From positions 31,364-95,363 of the forward strand of contig JBCBQC010000012.1 of assembly GCA_039820405.1 (NCBI GenBank): a stretch of DNA of 64,000 nucleotides, read 5' to 3'. Position 1 is the stretch's first letter, and the number at the start of each line of letters is the position of its first letter. The DNA comes from CALLVY01 sp937899855 (lineage in GTDB: Bacteria > Bacteroidota > Bacteroidia > Chitinophagales > Saprospiraceae). Both the position numbers and the translations under genes were made by a program. This document shows, one piece after another, positions 35,560 through 44,446 of the stretch. A model generated the notes under the pieces. The model did no database searches. It had not been told where the DNA came from and worked only from the letters and a program-made list of their open reading frames with translations.

Positions 35560-35717
35560 CACACTTGACGATAGTCCGCTGCAAAAGCCGTGCACAAATT
35601 ATCCATTTTCTCTATTTATCCCAAGGTCGCCTCCGATTTTCATCCCTCTCCTCGCTTCTCGCCGGTCTCCCCGTTCATTTTTACCCCGGGTTGACGCGGC
35701 ATCTTCCAAAAGATGCG

Positions 35718-35725
35718 TACTTTTG
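35718..35725 (+). promoter_or_regulatory. TAnnTTTG promoter box just before ccmB
   Basis: TACTTTTG ends 4 bases before the ATG at 35730. If used, transcription would begin at or inside the first codon, so a leaderless message or a slightly later start would follow. Confidence 0.35.
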
Positions 35726-35729
35726 CGCC

Positions 35730-36389
35730 ATGCAAATGATCGGAGAAATTGGCGTTCTGCTGCGGAAAGAGTTGGTTCTGGAGTGGCGCTTGCGTTATGC
35801 GATAAGCGGCATTTTATTGTACGTTCTTTCTACTGTATATATTGTGTACGCCTCCTTCGTAAACGTTCCCGCCCCAACCTGGAATGCGGTATTTTGGATC
35901 ATTGTGCTCTTCGCCTCGGTCAACGCCATTGCCAAGAGCTTTGTCCAGGAAAACGGCCAGCGCCAACTGTACTACTACATCCTCGCCAATCCCACTTCCA
36001 TCGTACTGGCCAAGGTCATCTACAATACCCTCTTGTTGTTTGGGCTTTCCCTGCTGTGCTACGGCGCCCTCGGTACGGTGGCCGGCAATCCGGTAAAGGA
36101 CCAGGGCCTTTTTGCGCTCGGTCTGTTTTTGGGGAGCCTGGGCTTTTCGATTGCTTTTACCTTTATCTCGGCCATCGCCTCCAAAACCAATAACAGCGGT
36201 AGTTTGATGGCCATTCTCAGTTTCCCCATCGTCATCCCCATAATCATGAGCCTGATTAAACTCTCGGCCAGTGCCTTGCGTTTGATTCAGGACACCGCCA
36301 TTTGGAAGGATATCCTCACCCTGACCGCCATCGACACGATGCTAATCGCCCTGAGTTTTATCCTGTTCCCGTATTTGTGGCGAGATTAA
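35730..36389 (+). CDS. ccmB: Heme exporter / cytochrome c maturation protein CcmB
   Basis: 219 residues with six hydrophobic segments. LLRKELVLEWRLRYAISGIL at the N-terminus and FASVNAIAKSFVQENGQRQL, where CcmB has the conserved E-x-G-x-x-x-L stretch, identify it. CcmB is the permease of the CcmAB transporter that releases heme-loaded CcmE in system I cytochrome c maturation. The ATG at 35730 was chosen because upstream in-frame residues look unrelated. ccmC and ccmD follow on the same strand, but no ccmA ATPase gene is adjacent. Confidence 0.9.
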   Translation: MQMIGEIGVLLRKELVLEWRLRYAISGILLYVLSTVYIVYASFVNVPAPTWNAVFWIIVLFASVNAIAKSFVQENGQRQLYYYILANPTSIVLAKVIYNTLLLFGLSLLCYGALGTVAGNPVKDQGLFALGLFLGSLGFSIAFTFISAIASKTNNSGSLMAILSFPIVIPIIMSLIKLSASALRLIQDTAIWKDILTLTAIDTMLIALSFILFPYLWRD

Positions 36390-36408
36390 TTCCTAAAACA
36401 CAAGCCGC

Positions 36409-37491
36409 ATGCTCAAACACTGGTGGAAAATACTCAGCGTACTCATCATCCTCTACGTCCTGACGGTTGGTCTGCTGGTGCCCCTATCTCCGGGGATTAC
36501 TTCGGTGAGCCCCCAAACGCTGCCCGGTGGCAACCCGGCCCGCCTCCTGTTGGTGGGTTACAATTCCCACTTCCAAAGGGCCCAAAACAATCGGGTGTGG
36601 CTCAAACTGTCCGAATCCGGTGATTCTACCGAAAATGGTCAAACCTTCCTGATTCAGGGGACGGAGATCCGCGTGCAGAACGATCGTTCGATGACGGTGG
36701 GCTTTGACGTACCGGCGCACTTTCCGGGAGACAAAACCATCCGCAGCGCCTCCGTCATCATCGACAATGAGATCGACGGAACTTCGGTGTACCCCGGGGC
36801 GGTTTTTATCAAGCAGGCCATTACCAACAAGAGCGCCGCTGCCTTCTGGACCAAGGTGCGTATGGACGATTTGCACAACCGTTCGTTTATGACCTTCCCC
36901 TTCCGCAACATCCTCTCCGAGACCATCCGCAATACCTACTTTCACGTCCCGATGATGTTCGCCATGGTCTTCCTGTTTCTCGCCTCGGTGATTTACAGTA
37001 CGCGCTACCTGCGATCCCAAACTCGGTGGAACGATCACCGCGCCGTGGCCTACGCTCGGGTGGGAGTGGTACTTGGGATCCTCGGCCTGCTCACCGGCGC
37101 CCTCTGGGCCAAGTGGACCTGGGGCGCCTTCTGGAGCTGGGACATCAAACAAAATATGTCCGCCGTGGCCCTTTTGATCTACCTGGCCTACTTCGTCCTA
37201 CGCAGCTCGCTGGATGACCTCGAACAAAGCGCCCGAATCAGCGCGGTATTCAATATTTTTGCCTTTGCCATGCTCATCCCCCTGATTTTTGTGATCCCCC
37301 GGCTCACGGATAGCCTGCACCCCGGCAATGGGGGCAATCCCGGAATGGGGGGAGAAGACCTCGACAATACCATGCGGATGATCTTCTATCCGGCCATCAT
37401 CGGCTGGACCCTATTGGGTTTTTGGATCGCCAATTTGACCTACCGGGCCAGCGATCTTCGCGAAAAGCTCTACGAGCGCTTGGACCTTTAA
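36409..37491 (+). CDS. ccmC: CcmC-type heme handling protein with enlarged periplasmic segment
   Basis: 360 residues, against about 220-250 for ordinary CcmC. The first membrane helix is at 8-26. It is followed by ~150 extra residues of beta-rich, probably periplasmic sequence (ITSVSPQTLPGGNPARLLLV, SMTVGFDVPAHFPGDKTIRS). The CcmC core then begins at about 180 (RNTYFHVPMMFAMVFLFLAS), with the heme-binding WWD motif LWAKWTWGAFWSWDIKQN and further helices to the end. CcmC loads heme onto CcmE. The opening of the extra region resembles an IPT/TIG-like strand pair, which is only an impression. It sits between ccmB and ccmD. Confidence 0.88.
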   Translation: MLKHWWKILSVLIILYVLTVGLLVPLSPGITSVSPQTLPGGNPARLLLVGYNSHFQRAQNNRVWLKLSESGDSTENGQTFLIQGTEIRVQNDRSMTVGFDVPAHFPGDKTIRSASVIIDNEIDGTSVYPGAVFIKQAITNKSAAAFWTKVRMDDLHNRSFMTFPFRNILSETIRNTYFHVPMMFAMVFLFLASVIYSTRYLRSQTRWNDHRAVAYARVGVVLGILGLLTGALWAKWTWGAFWSWDIKQNMSAVALLIYLAYFVLRSSLDDLEQSARISAVFNIFAFAMLIPLIFVIPRLTDSLHPGNGGNPGMGGEDLDNTMRMIFYPAIIGWTLLGFWIANLTYRASDLREKLYERLDL

Positions 37492-37578
37492 TGACGGGAG
37501 AAATTGACTTGGAAAAAGTCGGGGAATAATTTTTTTTAATAAAAAAATAAGGCGAGTTTTAGCTCGTCATTTTGAGCC

Positions 37579-37791
37579 ATGAGAAAAAAAAATACCATTG
37601 TGCTTTCGGCCCTACTATTGGTCCTACAAAACCTTTCTGCTCAAGGCGGCGATCCAGATTTTATGCGCAGTACGGGAAAAATCTACGTAGTGGTGGCGGT
37701 GATCGTAGCGATCTTCATCGGACTGGTTTTCTTTATGGTTTACCTTGACAAGAAACTAACCAAATTAGAAAACCAAATCAATGAGCAATGA
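37579..37791 (+). CDS. ccmD: CcmD family protein
   Basis: 70 residues. A possible signal segment (residues 5-20, ending LSAQ) is followed by a second hydrophobic helix at ~34-53 (IYVVVAVIVAIFIGLVFFMV) and a short charged tail (DKKLTKLENQINEQ). This matches the small CcmD-family proteins found after ccmC in Bacteroidota, which assist the CcmC-CcmE heme complex. The ATG-containing stop region overlaps the start of the gdh gene by 4 bases (ATGA). Confidence 0.8.
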   Translation: MRKKNTIVLSALLLVLQNLSAQGGDPDFMRSTGKIYVVVAVIVAIFIGLVFFMVYLDKKLTKLENQINEQ

Positions 37792-39221
37792 GTAAGACCA
37801 CAGAGGCTCACGCCCAACTCAGCTTTTTCGAAAGCGTCAATCGCAACTTCGATCGCGCCGCGGTTCATACCGGACTGCCGAAGGGCCTACTGGCCCAGAT
37901 CAAGGCTTGCAACGCCGTTTATCAGGTGCGCTTTCCCGTCAAAATTGGCAATGAATACCAGGTCATTGAAGCTTATCGGGTCCAACACTCGCACCACCGG
38001 CTGCCCACCAAAGGAGGGATTCGCTACAGCCAAAAGGTCAATCAGGACGAAGTCATGGCACTCGCTTCCTTGATGACTTACAAGTGTGCCATCGTCGACG
38101 TGCCCTTCGGTGGGGCCAAGGGGGGGGTAAAGATCAGCCCCCGCTCCTACACGCCGGCCCAGCTGCAAAAAATTACCCGTCGCTACACCACCGAACTGAT
38201 TCGCAAAAACTTTATCGGCCCCGGCATCGACGTACCCGCTCCCGACTACGGAACGGGGGCTCGGGAAATGGGCTGGATTTTGGATACTTACCTCACCTTT
38301 AAGGGAGGAGAAATCGACGCTGCGGGCTGCGTGACCGGTAAGCCGGTCAACCAAAACGGCATTCGCGGCAGAACGGAGGCGACCGGTCGTGGGGTCTTTT
38401 ACGCGCTGCGGGAGGCCCTGTCGTACAAGGATGACATGGACAAGCTCGGTCTGACGACCGGGATGGAGGGCAAACGCATCGCCATCCAGGGCTTGGGTAA
38501 CGTGGGCTACCACACCGGCATCATTTGCCAAGAAGAAGGCGGGGCCCTCATCACCTGCGTGGCCGAATACGAAGGGGCGATTTTCAATCCCAAGGGATTG
38601 GACATCAAGGCCCTGGCCAAGCACCGCAAGGAGACCGGATCGATTCTGGACTTCCCCGGTGCCAAGAACCTGACGGGCCGCAAGGACGTCCTGGAGATTG
38701 ACTGTGACGTACTGATTCCGGCGGCATTGGAAAACCAGATCCGCGTTGATAATGCGCCCCGCGTCAAGGCCAAGATTATTGCCGAGGCAGCCAACGGACC
38801 GATTACGGCGGCGGCCGAGGAGATTTTGATCGAAAAGGGCATCCTGATCATCCCCGACATGTATTGCAATGCGGGCGGGGTAACGGTATCCTATTTCGAG
38901 TGGTTGAAAAACCTGTCCCACATGCGTTTTGGGCGGATGGAGAAGCGATTTGACCAGAATACCTACCACAATTTGGTGGCCCTGGTCGAGCGCCTAACCG
39001 GCAAGACCATCGACAACAAAGAGCGGGCCTTGCTCACCAAGGGGGCCGACGAGATCGACCTGGTTCGCTCGGGTCTGGAAGAAACGATGGTAACGTCTTA
39101 CAACGAAATCCGCAAGGTATACAAGCGTAAAAAAGCCGTTCAGGACCTGCGAACGGCCGCTTTTATCAACGCGCTGGGGAAGATTGGCAGCGACTATTTG
39201 GCCCTGGGAATCTTTCCATAG
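37788..39221 (+). CDS. Glu/Leu/Phe/Val family dehydrogenase, probable glutamate dehydrogenase
   Basis: 477 residues. The substrate domain has PTKGGIRYSQKVNQDEVMAL and the catalytic region VDVPFGGAKGGVKISPRSYT, followed by GPGIDVPAPDYGTGAREMGW. The dinucleotide fold is RIAIQGLGNVGYHTG (~228-242), and the closing region has AEAANGPITAAAEEIL and NAGGVTVSYFEWLKN. It interconverts glutamate and 2-oxoglutarate with ammonia; the coenzyme cannot be assigned by eye. It overlaps ccmD by 4 bases, so it may be translationally coupled to the heme operon. A strong terminator and an Lrp regulator gene follow. Confidence 0.93.
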   Translation: MSKTTEAHAQLSFFESVNRNFDRAAVHTGLPKGLLAQIKACNAVYQVRFPVKIGNEYQVIEAYRVQHSHHRLPTKGGIRYSQKVNQDEVMALASLMTYKCAIVDVPFGGAKGGVKISPRSYTPAQLQKITRRYTTELIRKNFIGPGIDVPAPDYGTGAREMGWILDTYLTFKGGEIDAAGCVTGKPVNQNGIRGRTEATGRGVFYALREALSYKDDMDKLGLTTGMEGKRIAIQGLGNVGYHTGIICQEEGGALITCVAEYEGAIFNPKGLDIKALAKHRKETGSILDFPGAKNLTGRKDVLEIDCDVLIPAALENQIRVDNAPRVKAKIIAEAANGPITAAAEEILIEKGILIIPDMYCNAGGVTVSYFEWLKNLSHMRFGRMEKRFDQNTYHNLVALVERLTGKTIDNKERALLTKGADEIDLVRSGLEETMVTSYNEIRKVYKRKKAVQDLRTAAFINALGKIGSDYLALGIFP

Positions 39222-39245
39222 CCCCGCAAAAAGATATTTCAACGG

Positions 39246-39280
39246 AGTGGCATTCTCAACAAGAATGCCACTATTTTTTT
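39246..39280 (+). terminator. Rho-independent terminator after gdh
   Basis: AGTGGCATTCT (39246-39256) and AGAATGCCACT (39262-39272) form a perfect 11-pair stem with a 5-base loop, followed by A and seven T. It ends the ccmBCD-gdh transcript. Confidence 0.93.
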
Positions 39281-39445
39281 GCCCTTTACAAAATATTATT
39301 GGTAAAAATGCAGGAAAATCAAGCCTTGATGAAATTAACAAAGGTTTATGGCCAAATTTTTTGTGGTTTATTTTTTTGTAGATATATTGCGCTTTCATCA
39401 TTGAAAACCACCTAAAACACTAGAGACTGGATAAATATTAAACGT

Positions 39446-39928
39446 ATGATTGCCGAAAATAGTAAAACCGATAAGATCGATTTAAAGATCATCAAGATAT
39501 TACAGGAAAACAGTAAGATTACCAATCTGGACTTGTCGAAGCAAATTGGATTGTCTCCCGCCCCCACACTGGAGCGGGTCAAGAAGCTGGAGCAGGCCGG
39601 GATCATTGAGAGCTACCACGCACAGGTCAATCCCCAGGCCATCGGGCTAAACGTCAAAACCTTTGTGCTGGTATCGCTGGCGTGGCAAAAGGAAAATGCC
39701 CTCAACGACTTTTTGGATAAGATCAAGAGCATCGAGGAGATCACCGAGTGCTACATCATCACGGGCGAGGCGGATTTTTTGATCAAAATCATCTGCAAAG
39801 ACATTCCCACCTACGAGAAATTACTGTTCAAGACGCTGTCGCAGATCGAAGAAATCGAGCGACTCAAGACACTGATGACACTATCGACGGTAAAACACTC
39901 CAAGGTGTTGCCTTACGCCTACGAGTAG
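39446..39928 (+). CDS. Lrp/AsnC family transcriptional regulator
   Basis: 160 residues. The N-terminal helix-turn-helix is DKIDLKIIKILQENSKITNL then LSKQIGLSPAPTLERVKKLE (~8-48), and the effector-binding RAM domain runs from about 65 (VSLAWQKENALNDFLDKIKS, YIITGEADFLIKIICKDIPT). These proteins bind as dimers or octamers and respond to amino acids. Its position after the glutamate dehydrogenase gene suggests control of amino acid catabolism, which is inference. The 165-base upstream gap is AT-rich. Confidence 0.93.
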   Translation: MIAENSKTDKIDLKIIKILQENSKITNLDLSKQIGLSPAPTLERVKKLEQAGIIESYHAQVNPQAIGLNVKTFVLVSLAWQKENALNDFLDKIKSIEEITECYIITGEADFLIKIICKDIPTYEKLLFKTLSQIEEIERLKTLMTLSTVKHSKVLPYAYE

Positions 39929-40005
39929 CCGCCGAGCTAAAGTTCCAACCTCATTTCGCCGCCGCCGGACTACCGGATGGCGGCGTTCTCATTCCCCGCG
40001 GATTT

Positions 40006-40842
40006 ATGAAAAAGAAAAAACGGACCGTGCTCTGGGCCCTGGAGCCCGGGGCAGAATTGGTGGCGGCTGGGCTGGTTCCGGCCACCTCCTACCTCTTCGG
40101 TACGATGCACGTACGCGATCAAAGGGCCTTTGGCTATCTCGAACAGGTGTACGAGCGCATCGAAGCTTGTTCGGCTTTTGCCACCGAGTTTAACCTGGAG
40201 GAAATGAATCCCGAAGCCGCCCTGAACATGATGCGATTACCCGCGGGGCAGCACTTGGAGGAACTATTTTCCCCCAAGCGCTACCAAAAGCTACGCCGGA
40301 TCTTTGCCAAAACGACCGGTATCCAGCTCGATCTGTTTCCCTTTGCCAAGCCCCTGCTCATCAGCAACCTCATCAGCGAGGCGGTCCTGTCCAAAGACAT
40401 GCCCCATTCGCTCGACGAATCCCTGTGGCGCCACGCACGTAGCCAAGGTAAGGTCCTGCTGGGGCTGGAAACTTACGCGCAGCAAGCCGCCGTCGTCCAA
40501 CGCATCCCCCTGGACTATCAGGTCAAAGCCCTGCGTGACATTGGGAAAAACTTTCGAAGTTTTCGCCGCCAGTTGTTGCGGATGACCGAGCTCTACGCCC
40601 GGGCGGACCTGCAACAGCTCTGTCGCCAGGCCCGTAAAAACGCTGGGGGACTTCGCGAGATCCTGCTGTACCAGCGCAACCACCACATGGCCGCGCGCAT
40701 CGAAGCGATCAACCACGAGCACAGCCTGTGTTGTGCCATCGGTGCGGGACACTTGGCGGGAAAACGAGGGGTATTGCGACAACTCAAAAAACGGGGCTAC
40801 CAGTTGCGTCCCATTCCGGCGGAGAAGCGAGTGGAAGGTTAG
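40006..40842 (+). CDS. TraB/GumN family protein
   Basis: 278 residues from the ATG at 40006, before a basic MKKKKR start. The family motif SYLFGTMHVRDQRAF lies at ~28-42, followed by CSAFATEFNLEEMNP and a late AIGAGHLAGKRGVLRQLKKR, which match TraB/GumN (TIKI-like) proteins. GxxH and E residues correspond to the putative metal sites of the related Tiki proteases. No signal peptide is evident, unlike many GumN members. Function in bacteria is unclear. It follows the Lrp gene after 77 bases. Confidence 0.85.
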   Translation: MKKKKRTVLWALEPGAELVAAGLVPATSYLFGTMHVRDQRAFGYLEQVYERIEACSAFATEFNLEEMNPEAALNMMRLPAGQHLEELFSPKRYQKLRRIFAKTTGIQLDLFPFAKPLLISNLISEAVLSKDMPHSLDESLWRHARSQGKVLLGLETYAQQAAVVQRIPLDYQVKALRDIGKNFRSFRRQLLRMTELYARADLQQLCRQARKNAGGLREILLYQRNHHMAARIEAINHEHSLCCAIGAGHLAGKRGVLRQLKKRGYQLRPIPAEKRVEG

Positions 40843-41010
40843 CTGTACGACAAAAAAAAATAAGCTACCGAGGTGATCCAAAAGGATAGATTTACGTTTC
40901 TATGGTGTATTTGGGCGGTGATCGTCGAGTGAATGGGTGAGACCGTCGAAGGCTGGTACCACCCGGTCGAGTTGCCCGATAGCGGGTGGACATCTTTCCG
41001 GGCTGGCCGC

Positions 41011-41018
41011 TACATTTG
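41011..41018 (+). promoter_or_regulatory. TAnnTTTG promoter box for the TonB receptor operon
   Basis: TACATTTG lies 31 bases before the ATG at 41050 in the gap after the TraB/GumN gene, giving a leader of about 25 bases. Confidence 0.45.
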
Positions 41019-41049
41019 TACAAAATTCCGTTACACCTACACCATTGTG

Positions 41050-43425
41050 ATGAAGAATCGGACCTCTACTTTCCTCCTTTTATTCGGCATTATTCTTTTC
41101 TCTTCTTCCCTGCTTGCCCAAGATTCCTACACCTTCAGCGGCTATATCAAGGACCAGGCGACGGGAGAGACCTTGCCCTTTGCCAATGTCTACCTCAAGT
41201 CGGATCCCGGACAGGGAACGACCACCAACGTCTACGGCTTTTACTCCCTGACCCTACCGGCGGGGGAATACACCTTGGTTTTTTCCTACCTGGGCTACGG
41301 CGATGTGGAACGCAATCTGACCCTGAGCGCCGACCAACGGATCAATATTGAGCTATCGCAGGGCATCACGATGGAAGATGTGGTGGTGACGGCGGAGGAA
41401 AAGGATGCCAATGTGGAGAGTACGGAGATGGGTACGGTAGAGCTGCCGGTGGAGGACATCAAGACCCTGCCCGCTATCTTTGGCGAGGTGGACATTCTCA
41501 AGGCCCTGCAATTGCTGCCGGGGGTGATGTCGGCGGGGGAGGGGACCTCGGGTTTTTACGTTCGTGGTGGTGGGCCGGATCAAAACCTGGTGCTGCTCGA
41601 CGAAGCGGTGGTGTACAATTCGGGGCACTTGCTGGGTTTCTTCTCGGTGTTCAACTCGGATGCGCTCAAGAATACGACCCTCATCAAGGGGGGAATGCCG
41701 GCAGCTTACGGCGGTCGGATATCCTCGGTGGTGGATATTCAGATGAAGGAGGGCAACGACAAGTCCTACAGCGCCGAAGGGGGAATTGGTTTGATTGCCA
41801 GCCGCCTAACCTTTCAGGGGCCCATCGTCAAGGACCGTAGCTCCTTTATCATCTCCGGTCGCCGGACCTACGGCTTTGACCTGGCCCAACCGGCCATCGA
41901 AAATACCAACTTCGCCGGGACCAACTATTTCTTTTACGACCTCAATACCAAGGTCAACTACCGTTTTTCGGACAAGGACCGCCTCTACCTGAGTGGGTAT
42001 TTTGGCCGGGACGTGCTCAACTACCAGCTCAATTCCCGCAATATCTTTTTCCGACTGCCCTACGGCAATGCCACCGCTACCCTGCGCTGGAACCACTTGT
42101 TCAACGACAAGCTGTTTATGAACCTCTCGGCGATCTACAACGACTACGACTTTTCCTTCGACGGTGGTCAGGCCGATTTCTCCTTCGGTGTATTTTCCGG
42201 GGTCCGCGATTACAACGGCAAGCTGGATTTTGACTGGTACCCCAACCAAAGGCACAACGTTCGCTTCGGTGTCAACTATACCTATCACCGACTGACGCCC
42301 AACGTGGCCAATGCGGTATCGGGCGATGTGGAGTTTTCCAATGACTTGCAATCCAAATTTGCCCACGAGGCGGCCATCTACATTCAGGACGATTTCAAGG
42401 CCACGGACCGGCTCAAACTCAACATTGGTCTCCGCGCCTCTCTGTTTACCCAAGTGGGGCCCTACACTTCCAGTATCACGGGAGAAGAATTTGGTAACTT
42501 GGAACCCGTCAAAACTTACGGGGCTTTGGAGCCCCGGGCCAGCGCCAAGCTTACCCTCAACCCGACCACTTCGATCAAGGCGGGCTTTAGCTACAATCCC
42601 CAGTATTTGCACCTGGTGAGCAACACCAGCAGTACCCTGCCCACCGACATTTGGGTACCGAGCTCCGAATTGGTACGCCCCCAAGATGGTATTCAAGCCG
42701 CCATCGGCTACTTCCGCAACTTTGCCGACAACAAATTCGAGACCTCCGTCGAGGTGTACTACCGGCGGATGTGGAACCAACTGGATTATGGTGAAAGTTA
42801 CGTCAACAGCCCCACCGAGGAGGTCGAGCTGTCTTTTATCCGGGGCGATGGTCGGGCCTACGGGCTGGAGTTATTTTTGCGGAAAAATCGCGGTGCCCTC
42901 ACCGGTTGGATTGGTTACACCCTCTCGCGCTCGGAACGGATTTTTGAAGAAATCAACAATGGAGAGCCCTACCCGACTCGCTTTGACCGGACCCACGATT
43001 TATCGGTCGTGGCCAACTACAAGCTTAGCGATCGCTGGACCTTTGGGGGCGTCTTTGTGTACGGAACCGGTAATACCTTTACGCCCCTCCGCAGCGTCTT
43101 CCTGATCGATCAGCAATTCGTACAGGAGTTTGGGCCCCGCAACAGTGCCCGGATCGACCCCTACCACCGGCTGGATCTGTCCGCCACCCTCACGCCCCGT
43201 AAAGCCCAGATCAAGAACAAGGCCTTCCGGTCGAGCTGGACTTTTTCGGTCTACAACGTCTACAACCGTTTTAATACCTTTTTCATCAGCTACGACGTCG
43301 ATGCCAACCTCGACACCGGTACGGCCTCGGGGGTAGCTACCAAAGTGGCTTTGTTTCCCGTGATCCCCTCGGTGACCTGGAATTTTAAGTGGAACCAAAA
43401 AACTAAAAATAATAATGGAGAGTAG
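41050..43425 (+). CDS. TonB-dependent outer-membrane receptor with carboxypeptidase-like domain
   Basis: 791 residues from the ATG at 41050, which starts a signal peptide (residues 1-23, ending SSLLAQ). Residues ~25-110 are a carboxypeptidase-regulatory-like domain (SGYIKDQATGETLPFANVYL, GEYTLVFSYLGY). The plug follows (DILKALQLLPGVMSAGEGTS, GFYVRGGGPDQNLVLLDEAV, AYGGRISSVVDIQMK), then a beta-barrel to the end (WNFKWNQK). It imports a nutrient across the outer membrane using TonB energy. It is not SusC by length. The DUF4249 lipoprotein gene 32 bases downstream is its usual partner in Bacteroidota. Confidence 0.92.
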   Translation: MKNRTSTFLLLFGIILFSSSLLAQDSYTFSGYIKDQATGETLPFANVYLKSDPGQGTTTNVYGFYSLTLPAGEYTLVFSYLGYGDVERNLTLSADQRINIELSQGITMEDVVVTAEEKDANVESTEMGTVELPVEDIKTLPAIFGEVDILKALQLLPGVMSAGEGTSGFYVRGGGPDQNLVLLDEAVVYNSGHLLGFFSVFNSDALKNTTLIKGGMPAAYGGRISSVVDIQMKEGNDKSYSAEGGIGLIASRLTFQGPIVKDRSSFIISGRRTYGFDLAQPAIENTNFAGTNYFFYDLNTKVNYRFSDKDRLYLSGYFGRDVLNYQLNSRNIFFRLPYGNATATLRWNHLFNDKLFMNLSAIYNDYDFSFDGGQADFSFGVFSGVRDYNGKLDFDWYPNQRHNVRFGVNYTYHRLTPNVANAVSGDVEFSNDLQSKFAHEAAIYIQDDFKATDRLKLNIGLRASLFTQVGPYTSSITGEEFGNLEPVKTYGALEPRASAKLTLNPTTSIKAGFSYNPQYLHLVSNTSSTLPTDIWVPSSELVRPQDGIQAAIGYFRNFADNKFETSVEVYYRRMWNQLDYGESYVNSPTEEVELSFIRGDGRAYGLELFLRKNRGALTGWIGYTLSRSERIFEEINNGEPYPTRFDRTHDLSVVANYKLSDRWTFGGVFVYGTGNTFTPLRSVFLIDQQFVQEFGPRNSARIDPYHRLDLSATLTPRKAQIKNKAFRSSWTFSVYNVYNRFNTFFISYDVDANLDTGTASGVATKVALFPVIPSVTWNFKWNQKTKNNNGE

Positions 43426-43457
43426 CCCCCGCGCTCTCCCCAAAGCACCGCTAAGAA

Positions 43458-44396
43458 ATGAAAAATATTCAATGGAAATTACTGGTTTGGCTACTGATGG
43501 GACTTAGCTTTAGTGCCTGCGAACGGGAATTCATTCCCGAAATCTCTACGGAAGCTGCCCAAATTGTGGTGGAAGGCTACATCGAGGCCGGCCCCAATGC
43601 CAGTCCCACCTTCGTAACGTTGACCCGAACCCTGTCCTTTTTTCAAGAACTGGGGCAGGAGGCCTTTGACGAACTCTACGTTCACGATGCGGAGGTGATC
43701 GTGCGCAGTGGAAACGAGGAATGGCAATTGACCGAGGTATGTTGGGCGGACCTCCCCCCCGAGGTGCGGCGGCAGGTACTCGAATTGTCGGGCTTTACGG
43801 TAGATACCCTGGCGTTTAATGCCTGTGTGTACATCGATCCATCGTTCCAGTTGGTGGGGGAAGTAGGCCGCAGCTACGATTTGGAAGTCCGGGTGGGGGA
43901 GGAGTTGCTGACTGCCACCACCACCATTCCGCCCCACGTCCCCCTCGACTCGATCAGTACCCGCGAATTGCCCGGTGACAGCCTGGTCGACTGGCGCGAA
44001 ATCCGGGCCTTCATCAGCGACCCCGCCGATCGGGCCGATTACTACCGTTATTTTACCGCCGTCAACTCTCCCGTCCTGGTGTCGCCCATCAACTCGGTGG
44101 TGGATGATCCCTTTTTTAACGGGCAGTCCTTTGAGTTTCCGATCAATAAAGCCGAGGCGCGCGATAGTACGGGCGACTTTGAGACCTTTGGCTTGTACTT
44201 AGTCAGTGATACCGTCCAGATCAAATGGACCAATATCGACGAGGCGCACTACAATTTTTGGAATACCTTGGAGTTTGGTGCTGTCAATCAGGGGCCCTTT
44301 TCTTCCTACACCCGGATTCAGGGGAATGTGGAGGGGGGACTGGGGATTTGGGGGGGCTATTCCTTTAGCACCTACGATTTGATCATCGCGGAGTAG
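43458..44396 (+). CDS. DUF4249 family lipoprotein
   Basis: 312 residues. A signal peptide with lipobox GLSFSAC (Cys21) is followed by EREFIPEISTEAAQIVVEGY, the usual DUF4249 opening. The protein is beta-rich with a late LVSDTVQIKWTNIDEAHYNF and ends near an outer strand. DUF4249 proteins are coded after TonB-dependent receptors in many Bacteroidota and are thought to act as surface partners of the receptor, by analogy with SusD. The ligand is unknown. Intergenic distance and strand support an operon with the receptor gene. Confidence 0.87.
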   Translation: MKNIQWKLLVWLLMGLSFSACEREFIPEISTEAAQIVVEGYIEAGPNASPTFVTLTRTLSFFQELGQEAFDELYVHDAEVIVRSGNEEWQLTEVCWADLPPEVRRQVLELSGFTVDTLAFNACVYIDPSFQLVGEVGRSYDLEVRVGEELLTATTTIPPHVPLDSISTRELPGDSLVDWREIRAFISDPADRADYYRYFTAVNSPVLVSPINSVVDDPFFNGQSFEFPINKAEARDSTGDFETFGLYLVSDTVQIKWTNIDEAHYNFWNTLEFGAVNQGPFSSYTRIQGNVEGGLGIWGGYSFSTYDLIIAE

Positions 44397-44421
44397 GGAG
44401 CCGTAAAGTGGCGGCTTTTCT

Positions 44422-44429
44422 TACCTTTG
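44422..44429 (+). promoter_or_regulatory. TAnnTTTG promoter box for gldC
   Basis: TACCTTTG lies 17 bases before the ATG at 44447; the same box occurs upstream of the transaldolase gene. The leader would be about 10 bases and includes a GGAG. Confidence 0.5.
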
Positions 44430-44446
44430 CGAAAAAAATTGGAGAC

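Noticed and set aside
39748..40005. Upstream extension of the TraB/GumN gene
   Set aside because: It overlaps the Lrp gene in another frame and the residues show no family similarity; the ATG at 40006 fits the family start.
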